From a virus, in the IMG/VR virus record IMGVR_UViG_3300023223_000224, positions 1-23,241 of that record: a DNA stretch of 23,241 bases; one strand, 5' to 3'. The translations under genes and the position numbers were made by a program. Positions within the stretch are counted from its first letter, which is position 1; every line of letters begins with the position of its first letter. The notes beneath the pieces are model-generated. The model had not been told where the DNA came from, did not search any database, and saw nothing but the letters and a program-made list of their open reading frames with translations. Of the stretch, positions 14,486-22,017 are shown in pieces.

Positions 14486-15190
14486 ATGGAAGCTGCACCA
14501 CGCAGACGGCGTCGTAGACGCGAGCACGCAGTGCCGCAAGAGATGCAGATTGAAAATGTATCTATTGACGATCTGCACGCCTACGAATTTAACCCACGCG
14601 ACAATGAGGGTGCTATCGAATCGGTAATGAACTCCATTCGGGAGTTCCGCTTCCTGGTACCCATCGTAGCGAACGAAGACGGCCTCATTGGTGCAGGCCA
14701 TACGCGATGGGAAGCGGCGCGGAGACTTGGGATGGCGACAGTGCCGGTTGTACGTGCTAGCCATCTCTCGGACGAACAACTCAAACAGTTCCGTATCATC
14801 GACAACAAGACGGCGGAACTGGCTCGATGGGATATCGATCTACTCGCTGACGAAATTACATCACTTGAAGCCAGCGGATTAGAATGGACAGACTTTGGAT
14901 TCACTGGCGATGAGATTGATTCCATAGTTAACTTGCACTCCGAAGACGCTACTGCCGCTGCCGACGTTAACTCCCGACGTGATTCTTCAGAGCGTACAAG
15001 CCGAGCACCAGCTACGACACGTATTGTTGTAGGTGAGTTCACGGCATTCATTCCCACGGCTGTCTATCGACAGTGGGCGAATCAAATTAGGGCTGAATGC
15101 AATCATAACCAGGATGAGATTACCGATCACATGATGGATCTCCTGGGGATTGCTCCCTATCTGGTGCGAGACGATGGCGAAGGCGGATGA
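14486..15190 (+). CDS. ParB-N domain protein
   Basis: 234 aa with a polyarginine leader (RRRRRRRE, residues 6-13). A ParB/Srx-type domain spans about 22-110: VSIDDL...NPRDN (NPR 36-38), LVPIVANEDGLIGAGHTRWEAARRL (GHTR 71-74), then VPVV. GHxR is the CTP/phosphate-binding motif of this family. Phage ParB-like proteins often pair with methyltransferases or act as DNA-binding nucleases; here no partition ATPase (ParA) is seen. The C-terminal part is unassigned. The ribosome binding site GGAGG lies at 14474-14478, within the end of the upstream terminator, so transcription may restart or read through. Overlaps the HNH-like gene by 17 nt. Confidence 0.8.
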   Translation: MEAAPRRRRRRREHAVPQEMQIENVSIDDLHAYEFNPRDNEGAIESVMNSIREFRFLVPIVANEDGLIGAGHTRWEAARRLGMATVPVVRASHLSDEQLKQFRIIDNKTAELARWDIDLLADEITSLEASGLEWTDFGFTGDEIDSIVNLHSEDATAAADVNSRRDSSERTSRAPATTRIVVGEFTAFIPTAVYRQWANQIRAECNHNQDEITDHMMDLLGIAPYLVRDDGEGG

Positions 15191-15764
15191 CATAACCGGC
15201 CGACGTTTCGGTATGCTACAGGCGATTGAGTTCGTCGGTAGTCATAGCGGGCATGCCTTGTGGCTGTGCCAGTGTGATTGTGGTGAGTTCAAGGAAGTGC
15301 TCGCCAAGAAGCTCAAGGAAGGCAAAATCATATCGTGTGGCTGTAAACGACTTGGCGGTTTCAGCTACATTCCCGAATATAAAGTCTGGCGTCAAATGAT
15401 TCGACGCTGCACCGTTGAAACGGCTGAGCAGTACAAAAATTACGGCGGCCGAGGTATCAGCGTGTGCGCGCGTTGGCGTCATGACTTCGAAGCATTCTAC
15501 GAAGACATGGGTCCGCGTCCCGAGGGGTACACCATCGAGCGTGTGGACAACGACGGGAATTACGAACCAAGTAACTGCAAGTGGGCTACGCGCTCAGAGC
15601 AGAATCGTAACAGGCGGCCTCTTCGTAGGAGGAGGAAGCCAGATGGAACCGATAACGGAAAGGATCAAAAAACTTCTAGGGGTGTGGTTCCTAGCGTTGA
15701 TCGCAGGACTAGCATTGGGGCTTTGGTGGAAGAACGCAGAAGGGAGCAGAAAGATGAGTCCTGA
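15174..15764 (+). CDS. HNH-type endonuclease-like protein (phage family)
   Basis: 196 aa. The zinc site is C34xC36...C55xC57, within LCQCDCG and SCGCK. It continues with KNYGGRGISVCARW and YTIERVDNDGNYEPSNCKWAT, the standard end of a widespread phage HNH/homing-endonuclease-like family in which the first His is replaced by Glu-Arg, so catalysis is uncertain. Start ATG 15174 is preferred over 15150; it overlaps the ParB-like gene by 17 nt. Residues beyond about 150 overlap the next gene in another frame and look unstructured. Confidence 0.75.
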   Translation: MAKADDITGRRFGMLQAIEFVGSHSGHALWLCQCDCGEFKEVLAKKLKEGKIISCGCKRLGGFSYIPEYKVWRQMIRRCTVETAEQYKNYGGRGISVCARWRHDFEAFYEDMGPRPEGYTIERVDNDGNYEPSNCKWATRSEQNRNRRPLRRRRKPDGTDNGKDQKTSRGVVPSVDRRTSIGALVEERRREQKDES

Positions 15765-16035
15765 CTGGTCAGAGCTTGTTGTCGTGCAGCCTACGGATGA
15801 CGATGGGCAAACACTGAAAGGATGTTACGGTAGGGTGTTCATTGATGGAGTCGAGATCAAAAGTGTCTCTAAGATAGAATTTGGAGACATCATTGGCGAT
15901 GAGATACCTGAAGTTTCGATGACCTTCAATCCACGAAACATTCGTCTGTTGCTGGACAGCGATATGGTAGTTGCCGAGGATGATGCGTTGGTCTATAACA
16001 CTCCGAGGAAATTGCGAATCAGAAAAGGAGAATAG
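15643..16035 (+). CDS. Membrane-anchored small protein, unknown function
   Basis: 130 aa with AGGAGGAGGAAG at 15629 upstream of ATG 15643. Residues 11-29 (LLGVWFLALIAGLALGLWW) form one transmembrane helix, and the rest is a soluble beta-rich domain (GRVFIDGVEIKSVSKIEFGDII...IPEVSMTFNP). An internal ATG at 15754, preceded by GGGAG, could make a soluble version starting MSPDWSEL. Both starts have usable ribosome binding sites, so two forms are possible. It overlaps the HNH-like gene by 122 nt. Confidence 0.65.
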   Translation: MEPITERIKKLLGVWFLALIAGLALGLWWKNAEGSRKMSPDWSELVVVQPTDDDGQTLKGCYGRVFIDGVEIKSVSKIEFGDIIGDEIPEVSMTFNPRNIRLLLDSDMVVAEDDALVYNTPRKLRIRKGE

Positions 16036-16039
16036 TGCG

Positions 16040-16414
16040 GTGGCGGTGAAGAAAGTAACTTGGCAGGAGGAGGTATGGGCAATCCATCTGCGTGCGATAA
16101 AGAAGTCTGGCATACGTGTAGGGACCAATGATGACACTCGGTTCCTCGCGCTTGCCTTGGGCGGTGAAGTCGGTGAACTACAAAACATCATCAAGAAGGC
16201 TTGGCGTGGTGACTTTGAGATTGAAGAGATGATCGAAGAGATCGAGCTAGAGCTTGCCGACATTCAAATTTATCTTGAGCTACTTGCTCGCAGCATGCGT
16301 CTTGATCTTACTGATGCTGTGTATGAGAAAATGCCGGAAATTCGCCGGAAGTTTCCGCGCGCAAGAAAAGAGAGACCGAAAGACCGTGAGCGATTCGACC
16401 AATCTCGTCATTGA
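16040..16414 (+). CDS. MazG-like nucleotide pyrophosphohydrolase
   Basis: 124 aa, GTG start at 16040 with AAGGAG at 16025-16030. The all-alpha MazG fold is indicated by ALGGEVGELQNIIKKAWRG (E43, E46) and ELELADIQIYLELLAR (E71, D74), which together bind Mg2+ and dNTP/ppGpp-like substrates. Phage MazG proteins are thought to adjust nucleotide pools or host stringent-response nucleotides. The C-terminal tail is basic. It overlaps the following frame by 29 nt. Confidence 0.85.
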   Translation: MAVKKVTWQEEVWAIHLRAIKKSGIRVGTNDDTRFLALALGGEVGELQNIIKKAWRGDFEIEEMIEEIELELADIQIYLELLARSMRLDLTDAVYEKMPEIRRKFPRARKERPKDRERFDQSRH

Positions 16415-16706
16415 AGTAAAACCAAGCCTCCTTGCCCGCTTCTATTTGAAGTTGACGGGGCACAGGAGTCGATTGTCTATGTCGGATTTCCCTGGAGGCT
16501 GGACCGATATGGTCTACGTCGAAACGTTCGTAAAGTTTGACTGGAAGGAGAGGTTGAAGTTAGTTTTCCTGGGTAGAATCATCCTGAAAAATTATGTTCT
16601 GTGCGAAAAAGAACCAGGAAAAACCAAAGCCATCACGCACATCTACATCGGTCATCCCCTGGACGACAAAAACTTTCAGTTGCCAAAACCCAAGGAGTCG
16701 GATTAG
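16386..16706 (+). CDS. Hypothetical protein, unknown function
   Basis: 106 aa if starting at GTG 16386 (MSDSTNLVIEVKPSLL...). The frame is open further upstream to ATG 16254, but that would lie inside the MazG gene and gives an implausible N-terminus. The protein is soluble-looking with aromatic-rich strands (WTDMVYVETFVKFDWKERL). No motif recognised. A weak ribosome binding site makes the start uncertain. Confidence 0.5.
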   Translation: MSDSTNLVIEVKPSLLARFYLKLTGHRSRLSMSDFPGGWTDMVYVETFVKFDWKERLKLVFLGRIILKNYVLCEKEPGKTKAITHIYIGHPLDDKNFQLPKPKESD

Positions 16707-16717
16707 AATGCCGCCCC

Positions 16718-17326
16718 ATGGATGTACAAATCAACAAGCGCGCCACTATGGCGAGGCCCAAACGAAAGCCGTTGCCGCTCAGCGGTGAACTGCGCGCGGT
16801 CAATCTGGAACTGGTTGAACGGCACTATCTCAACAAAACCAAGCCCCCTTACATCATCCTCGTAATCAGCGATACCCCTGATTTGGTGCTCCAGGATATT
16901 TGCAAGCGATTGCAAAATGTGGAGTCGCATATCGTATTGAGCAAAACGCTTGCGAAGGATCCCGAGGCTTTTCATCGAGTGAAGATCCAGGCCGATTGTA
17001 TTTTCATGGATCATGCTATTGGTGCGATCAAGCCTATATACAAACAGAAAATGTTCAATGCAGTATTCCGGACCTTGCGGTACCGGGGGCTGCTGGTCAC
17101 AACGCAACGCGAGAGCTTCAAAGAAAACAACACGGGCTTCGTGCCTACATTCATGCAAGAAGCCTCATCCCCCTTCCCGACCGCCGTTCACCCCAGTAGC
17201 CCAACAGCCTTGCGCAATCTACTTTACAACGCAGGCTTCGAACCGATTTATGAGACAGCACGGTGGTTGCAGTTTTCTGCATACGCCTGTGTGAAGGGAT
17301 CATCGAAGGGGGTCCGTCATGCCTAG
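16718..17326 (+). CDS. Methyltransferase-like Rossmann protein, uncertain
   Basis: 202 aa; start ATG 16718 or 16748 (MARPKRKP). The later part looks like the back half of a class I SAM methyltransferase: CIFMDHAIGAIKPIYKQKMF, then FNAVFRTLRYRGLLVTTQ (motif after strand 5), and LRNLLYNAGFEPIYETARWLQFSAYACVKG with a C-terminal strand pair typical of these folds. The glycine-rich SAM-binding motif is not clear (IILVISDTP), so the protein may be degenerate or bind something else. A TTGCAA-N4-TTGCAA site lies within it at 16900. Confidence 0.45.
   Translation: MDVQINKRATMARPKRKPLPLSGELRAVNLELVERHYLNKTKPPYIILVISDTPDLVLQDICKRLQNVESHIVLSKTLAKDPEAFHRVKIQADCIFMDHAIGAIKPIYKQKMFNAVFRTLRYRGLLVTTQRESFKENNTGFVPTFMQEASSPFPTAVHPSSPTALRNLLYNAGFEPIYETARWLQFSAYACVKGSSKGVRHA
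16900..16915. repeat. TTGCAAGCGATTGCAA dispersed palindromic site (intragenic copy)
   Basis: Third exact TTGCAA-N4-TTGCAA site, inside the methyltransferase-like gene. It is read there as the codons C-K-R-L-Q, a different frame from the copy at 1411, so it is not a protein-level coincidence. Central CG present. Confidence 0.75.
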
Positions 17327-18032
17327 TAGAACCAGGATTAGACGGCGTCGTCGTGATGGCGTTCATTATCAGACCCGCCCCGAGGGAGTACCCGTAGGGG
17401 ATTTGAACGATCATGTCGAAACTGAAGTCGTGCCGGAGCCGGAACCTGAAGTTGAAGTCGATGAGGGTGTAACAGCTAATAGCAGGCTGCACCAAGTTCG
17501 GCACAGGGCCAGCCAGTATGAGCGCGAATTCCGACTGCGACTGCTGCACCGTATGCTGATGCGCGGGATCCCCCTCGATGAAATTGCTCGCGAGCTTGAT
17601 ATCTCCGTGAGCACCGTGATGCGTGACCGCAAGGAACTCTGGGACAGGCTGCGCACGGCTGCCAAGAAGCTCGATATCAATCTCCTCATCGGCGACACCA
17701 TGGCGTTCTACAACGAAGCGGTTGCCATGGCTATGCGCCATGCATCGAACTCCAAGCATCCCATCAACATGCGACTCGCCAGTATCCGTACTGCGGTCAA
17801 CGCGAAGAATGATCAGACACGCATGATGGCACAGGCTGGAGTGTTCGAAGCATTGAAGTTTACTCCGGACAAGACAAAGGGGCAGGGAGATATTCAGAAG
17901 CTCATGAGACTCACCAGGGAGATCCTGGCCGAAGACAAGGAGACAGGTATACCGGCAGCAAGTGGCGGCATACCGGAGTCAGAGCTTTTCGATCTCCCAG
18001 GTATCGAAGACGAGGATGTGGCGGTTGTATAG
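17319..18032 (+). CDS. Terminase small subunit
   Basis: 237 aa, immediately before the large subunit. An arginine leader (RIRRRRRDG, 6-14) and an acidic linker (33-50) precede a helix-turn-helix at about 84-112 (IPLDEIARELDISVSTVMRDRKELWDRL). The rest is helical, and the tail is acidic (GIEDEDVAVV). It recognises the packaging site and feeds DNA to the large subunit. Assignment rests on HTH, size and position. It overlaps the preceding gene by 8 nt and abuts the large subunit. Confidence 0.8.
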   Translation: MPSRTRIRRRRRDGVHYQTRPEGVPVGDLNDHVETEVVPEPEPEVEVDEGVTANSRLHQVRHRASQYEREFRLRLLHRMLMRGIPLDEIARELDISVSTVMRDRKELWDRLRTAAKKLDINLLIGDTMAFYNEAVAMAMRHASNSKHPINMRLASIRTAVNAKNDQTRMMAQAGVFEALKFTPDKTKGQGDIQKLMRLTREILAEDKETGIPAASGGIPESELFDLPGIEDEDVAVV

Positions 18033-19979
18033 ATGGAGACGCAACTAGGGTTTGATCGCCCGCCGAGGCGACGAAGAATCCGCGTCAGTCGCGGAATCTC
18101 TACAAAGCAAGAGAAGATCCTTCGTAAAGCTCGCGAGGCCGCTCGTACTTTCGAGAGCGTGCAGTTCGCCGACATGTACCTGTGGGCTATGGAGCGACAG
18201 GTATTCGATGACAACCCCATCTTCCTGGATTTCCTAGAGCACCTGGAACAGCCTCCCGTATCCATCGAAGAGTTCCTGGACTCTGAAGACTTCCTCGCCG
18301 CTACTGACCTTCAGCTATGGCCGGAGGTTCGTCAAGCAATCATCGACATCAATGTAAACTGGTGGAAGGGGCCTGACTATGCAAAACAAGAAGCCTTACT
18401 TATGGGTGCTACCAGCACTGGTAAATCAGAAATTGCGAAGGTCACGATGGCGTACCATGTGCATCTCCTGCATTGCCTTCGTCAGCCCCAACTCGTATAC
18501 GGGCTACCTTCATCTACCAGCATCGTGTTTGTCATTCAGGCGGCTAAGCCGCATGTTACTAAGCGGATCCTTTATACGCCGCTACGAGTGTATATCGAGG
18601 CGATGCCGTGGTTCCAGAAGTATGCGCGTCCAACGAAACACATCGAAGCGGAGATGTTCTTTACTGATAAGAATATACGAGTCGTCCAGGGAGGAAGTGA
18701 TGCCGATGCGATTCTCGGTGAAGCGATTATCGGTGGGGCCGTGGACGAAGTTAATTTCATGCAAGTCGTTGAGCAATCGAAGCGCGCAGAGGTAAGCGAG
18801 GGAGGTAGAGGCGGCCGGTATGATCAGGCACAAAATCTTCACGATACACTCACGCGGCGTCGAAAGGGCCGATTCATGTATAACGGCCCCCAGATTGGCA
18901 TCATCACGCTTTCATCTTCAACTCGCTATCGTAACGACTTCACTGATCGGCGAAAGAAGCAGATCGAAGATAACGATATTAAAACCGCCTACATCTTCAA
19001 CAAAGCGCAGTACGAGGTTTGGCCGCAGGACAGATATAGCGGGGAGAAATTTCGATTGCTTATCGAGAATGAAGCTGCGGCCGATGTTCGTATTCTCAAG
19101 CCGGAAGAGCATGCACACGAAGATGCGACCGTCATTGAAATTCCAATTGAGTATATGGAAAACTTCGAAATCGATTCGGCCGGTGCACTGCGAGATGTTG
19201 TTGGCCGGAGTGTCAAGTCGATCAATCCTTTCCTTCGGCGGCGAGAGAAAGTCAACGAGGCAGTCATTGCAGGCCAGGAGATGGGGCTGGAGAGTTTTCT
19301 CGTTAAGGACAATGTTATCTTGGGATTGGAAGGGATGCCCCTTGTCACACGCGGCCACTATTGCCAGACCCCGTCGAAGCCGCGTTATATTCACATCGAT
19401 CTATCCGCAACTGGCGACAGGTGCGGCATTGCGATGGTTCGTTTTGACGGCTTCCAAGATATAATACGGCAATCGGGAGAGACGGAGACGTTGCCCATCG
19501 CTACATGCGAGATGGCCGTTACCATACTTCCAAATCATTCAGCGGAGATCGACATTGGAGAAGTACGATCATGGGTGAGACAACTGAAGGCGACGTACGG
19601 GTATCCTATTCGTGGGATAACGTACGATGGGTGGAATTCCCTAGAGTCAAGACAGCAATGGAAGAAGCAGGGCATGCGCACGGGCCTGCAATCCGTAGAC
19701 CGCTCCTCAGTGCCGTACAAGAACCTCCGAGACGCGATCTACGATGGTCGTCTTCGAATCTACTACCAAGATATATTGGTAGACGAACTTATTTCCTTGG
19801 AGTTTGACGAGAAGAAGGACCGGGTAGAGCACCCCCCGAAAGGCTCCAAGGACGTGGCTGACGCCCTCTGCGGGGCCTACTGGCTGCTCCTGGGCCGCTC
19901 CAAGACCTGGGAGAGCTATGCCGAGGTAGGGGAGCGAGAAGACCTGGGAGACCGCTATGAAGGCGAGGCCAGAATTTGA
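18033..19979 (+). CDS. Terminase large subunit
   Basis: Packaging ATPase and nuclease of 648 aa. Leader PPRRRRIRVSRG at 10-21. ATPase: Walker A GATSTGKS (125-132), Walker B ...VDEVNF with D238/E239. RNase H-like nuclease: HIDLSATG with D456, TYDGW with D532, and KDVADALCGAYW with D607/D610. The start abuts the preceding stop. The sequence from about 19820 to 19970 is distinctly more GC-rich than the surrounding gene. The gene's last codons overlap the -35 of the promoter at 19976. Structural genes would usually follow; here a membrane protein and methyltransferase come next. Confidence 0.92.
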   Translation: METQLGFDRPPRRRRIRVSRGISTKQEKILRKAREAARTFESVQFADMYLWAMERQVFDDNPIFLDFLEHLEQPPVSIEEFLDSEDFLAATDLQLWPEVRQAIIDINVNWWKGPDYAKQEALLMGATSTGKSEIAKVTMAYHVHLLHCLRQPQLVYGLPSSTSIVFVIQAAKPHVTKRILYTPLRVYIEAMPWFQKYARPTKHIEAEMFFTDKNIRVVQGGSDADAILGEAIIGGAVDEVNFMQVVEQSKRAEVSEGGRGGRYDQAQNLHDTLTRRRKGRFMYNGPQIGIITLSSSTRYRNDFTDRRKKQIEDNDIKTAYIFNKAQYEVWPQDRYSGEKFRLLIENEAAADVRILKPEEHAHEDATVIEIPIEYMENFEIDSAGALRDVVGRSVKSINPFLRRREKVNEAVIAGQEMGLESFLVKDNVILGLEGMPLVTRGHYCQTPSKPRYIHIDLSATGDRCGIAMVRFDGFQDIIRQSGETETLPIATCEMAVTILPNHSAEIDIGEVRSWVRQLKATYGYPIRGITYDGWNSLESRQQWKKQGMRTGLQSVDRSSVPYKNLRDAIYDGRLRIYYQDILVDELISLEFDEKKDRVEHPPKGSKDVADALCGAYWLLLGRSKTWESYAEVGEREDLGDRYEGEARI

Positions 19980-20004
19980 CCCCTATCACATTCTTTGGTA
20001 AGAT
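19976..20004 (+). promoter_or_regulatory. Sigma70-type promoter, extended -10 (TTGACC-17-TAAGAT)
   Basis: TTGACC 19976-19981 overlaps the terminase stop codon; 17-bp spacer; TAAGAT 19999-20004 preceded by TGG. The core ATTCTTTGGTAAG is identical to that at 3656. Predicted start near 20011; ribosome binding site CTGGAGG follows at 20024-20030. Confidence 0.8.
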
Positions 20005-20040
20005 CCCTCCATGTTCAACGAAGCCTGGAGGTACAACTTT

Positions 20041-20355
20041 ATGGATTATATTCTCTCGCACAACTGGCTGCTGCTCCTTGCCATCGCTTACACGTCGCTG
20101 GTGATTTTGAAGTGGCTGTACGTCGTTCGCAAGTTCCCTTACCTGATACGATGTATGCGGGAGATGAAACCCAACTGGAATCCCATACTGTTTCACTTCA
20201 TGCACGTCTGGTTGCCCATCTCGGTTCTCTTCGGTGCCTTCTTTGTGGTGCCCTTTGCACTCTGGACCGAGCGCAGACGATTTTTCGAGTCCTATCCGGA
20301 CAGCGAGATGTACGAGATCGCACAGTCGATCACTGAGAAGGGGGATGCCCTCTAA
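20041..20355 (+). CDS. Two-helix membrane protein, holin-like in size
   Basis: 104 aa. ATG 20041 is chosen over ATG 20011 because CTGGAGG lies at the right distance and the upstream ATG falls at the predicted transcript start with no ribosome binding site. Two hydrophobic helices at residues about 8-28 (LLLLAIAYTSLVILKWLYVV) and 49-75, with a charged tail. Size and topology would fit a holin or other inner-membrane protein, but no lysis neighbour is visible. Overlaps the Dam-type gene by 11 nt. Confidence 0.65.
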   Translation: MDYILSHNWLLLLAIAYTSLVILKWLYVVRKFPYLIRCMREMKPNWNPILFHFMHVWLPISVLFGAFFVVPFALWTERRRFFESYPDSEMYEIAQSITEKGDAL

Positions 20356-20935
20356 CAACGTACACTTCTCCTCACAGAGTAGCGACTGGGAAACTCCCTC
20401 CGATTTCTTTGACAGGCTTCGGGGGGAGTTTCGTTTTACGCTCGATGTCTGCGCTACTGCTGAAAACGCTAAATGCAAAGCCTTCTATCCTCCTGAACTC
20501 AATGCTCTGACGAAACGCTGGCACCGGATGGTGCGGCCCGATGGATGGGCCTGGATGAATCCACCATACGGTCGTGAGATTGTGAAGTGGGTACAGAAGG
20601 CGGCTTGTGAGAGTCGATTCGGATTAAACATTGTCTGCCTCCTTCCCGCCCGCACAGATACCAAGTGGTTTCATAATTACGTATTTGGTACCTGCACTGA
20701 ATTGCGTTTGATCAAGGGACGACTGAAGTTCGATGGTCATAAGAATTCAGCCCCGTTCCCCTCGATGCTCGCTATCTACAACGCATGGACTTCCACAAAC
20801 GCAACCCCCACGTACGTTACGACTATGCTTGCCAATCCTCCTCGCCGGGAGTACCCTCTTTATTACGCAATGCCTAGAAGGTTGCGAATTCGACATAGGG
20901 GTAACAGACATGACCATCAAGAAAGTGGGGAGTAA
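20345..20935 (+). CDS. Dam-type phage N6-adenine methyltransferase
   Basis: 196 aa, start ATG 20345. The family hallmark is SDWETPSDFFDRL near the N-terminus, FTLDVCATAENAKC, the catalytic NPPY (72-75) within WAWMNPPYGREIVKW, and LPARTDTKWFHNYV. These match the phage Dam family that methylates adenine in short DNA sites. It would protect phage DNA or mark it against host restriction. The final 45 residues lack family features and run in a basic frame that overlaps the next gene by 26 nt. Confidence 0.9.
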   Translation: MPSNNVHFSSQSSDWETPSDFFDRLRGEFRFTLDVCATAENAKCKAFYPPELNALTKRWHRMVRPDGWAWMNPPYGREIVKWVQKAACESRFGLNIVCLLPARTDTKWFHNYVFGTCTELRLIKGRLKFDGHKNSAPFPSMLAIYNAWTSTNATPTYVTTMLANPPRREYPLYYAMPRRLRIRHRGNRHDHQESGE

Positions 20936-21875
20936 GTTCCAACTTATTTCCGCAACAGGCAAAAATCTCGGTACCTTTCCAACGAAAGCCGCTGCCGAGA
21001 AACGTGAAAAGCAAGTCAAGTTTTTCAAGAACACCAAGAAGGCAGACAGTCCTGTTCGCCTTCGTGAATTCAAGAAGTATCTATCCGAGAGCGTCGGCAA
21101 CGATTACGACCTGAACGATGATGAGCAGCGTGAGGCCGCATCGTGTCTGTACATCGCTGTCGAGGAACTGGAGCGCGAGGACAAGCTGCGCAGGATAGCA
21201 AACGACAACGATCAAACTCTGGAAGAGCTAATGGTCGCGGCCAAGCCTCAATTGGAGGATGGCACGCCTGTCGATCTGGCAAGCGGCGCGGCTCAAGCTG
21301 GTATGTTCATTGTTCAGCGTAAGCGGGACGGCAACCTGGAGACTGGTAATCTCATGGGGATGTCTCCGACAGGCTATACCAATGAGCACGACCACATGTA
21401 CGACTCTCGTGTCGCCGGGTTTACGACACCGGATCCGGACGATGGTCATTCGCACTGGGTAGATGTGCGGGATTCATCCACCAGGGCTGCGGGCACTGGT
21501 TTCCATATTCACACCACTCAGCCACACGAAGTGCAGCGGGACGACCTGATTGTCTTTGAAGATGAAGAGATGGCGCGGCGCAGCGATTTCGGTGGCATCA
21601 CACTGGGTGAGCATGACATGGGAGAGTCAACGACCGAATTCACCGGCCTCTTCACTGGCGTTAGCCGTGCTGTGCATCCGGTTGATGGGCAGACCATGAA
21701 GAAAAAGAAGAAGGTACCATCCCAAGAGCAGCAGGCTACTGATGCCAGACGTGGGCTGCCGATCACTACTCGGCAACGTGAGCGCGGTAATCTGCTCGAT
21801 AATCTTGCATCGCGGGAAAGTCGTGCTCGTGAGCGCCAGGACACGGAAAAAAAAAGAAACGAAAACGCCGGATAA
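20910..21875 (+). CDS. His-rich phage protein with HxH pairs, probably structural
   Basis: 321 aa from ATG 20910 (MTIKKVGSKF); the open frame extends upstream to 20733 only as a shadow of the Dam gene. Residues 1-42 (QLISATGKNLGTFPTKAAAE...) resemble a small beta-hairpin/helix module common in phage proteins. The centre has three HxH pairs: HDH (160-162), HSH (180-182) and HIH (199-201), suggestive of metal or sugar binding. The C-terminal third is charged and helical and ends at 21875. An A9 run near the end could shift ribosomes to a longer product; see the separate entry. Position after terminase fits a structural or assembly role, but no specific function is known. Confidence 0.7.
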   Translation: MTIKKVGSKFQLISATGKNLGTFPTKAAAEKREKQVKFFKNTKKADSPVRLREFKKYLSESVGNDYDLNDDEQREAASCLYIAVEELEREDKLRRIANDNDQTLEELMVAAKPQLEDGTPVDLASGAAQAGMFIVQRKRDGNLETGNLMGMSPTGYTNEHDHMYDSRVAGFTTPDPDDGHSHWVDVRDSSTRAAGTGFHIHTTQPHEVQRDDLIVFEDEEMARRSDFGGITLGEHDMGESTTEFTGLFTGVSRAVHPVDGQTMKKKKKVPSQEQQATDARRGLPITTRQRERGNLLDNLASRESRARERQDTEKKRNENAG

Positions 21876-21952
21876 CGGGGCAGGAGCGGCTTTTCGGGAA
21901 ACTTGACCCTGACGCGACAGACGTGAAGCTGCTCCCTCCCGACCAACAATAA
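21848..21952 (+). other. Possible -1 frameshift extension of the His-rich protein
   Basis: The zero-frame codons GAA AAA AAA AGA contain A AAA AAA in slippery phase (A9 run at 21847-21855). A -1 shift continues the frame for 32 residues to the TAA at 21950-21952. The extension reads ITGQERLFGKLDPDATDVKLL after a basic start and looks like genuine protein, unlike the short zero-frame end. Transcriptional slippage or a homopolymer sequencing error would give the same picture. Confidence 0.45.
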
Positions 21953-21976
21953 CGACCGATCTCTCCTCCCCCAATT

Positions 21977-22006
21977 GTACTCTGGGCCTTGACAATCCCA
22001 GAGTAC
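21977..22006. other. Perfect 10-bp stem-loop around the -35 element
   Basis: GTACTCTGGG (21977-21986) pairs exactly with CCCAGAGTAC (21997-22006); the 10-nt loop holds the start of TTGACA. Followed by TCTTCTATTTT, so it could be a weak intrinsic terminator for the upstream operon, or an operator at the promoter. Both roles are possible. Confidence 0.55.
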
Positions 22007-22017
22007 TCTTCTATTTT
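21989..22017 (+). promoter_or_regulatory. Promoter TTGACA-17-TATTTT before nuclease gene
   Basis: Consensus -35 TTGACA 21989-21994, 17-bp spacer, TATTTT 22012-22017. Predicted start near 22024, giving a leader of about 95 nt to ATG 22118. It overlaps a TTGCAA-N4-TTGCAA site at the -10/start region. Lacks the TGn found in the other promoters. Confidence 0.55.

Noticed and set aside
16708-16788. 26-codon frame from ATG 16708
   Set aside because: Lies over the start of the methyltransferase-like gene, with no coherent sequence features.
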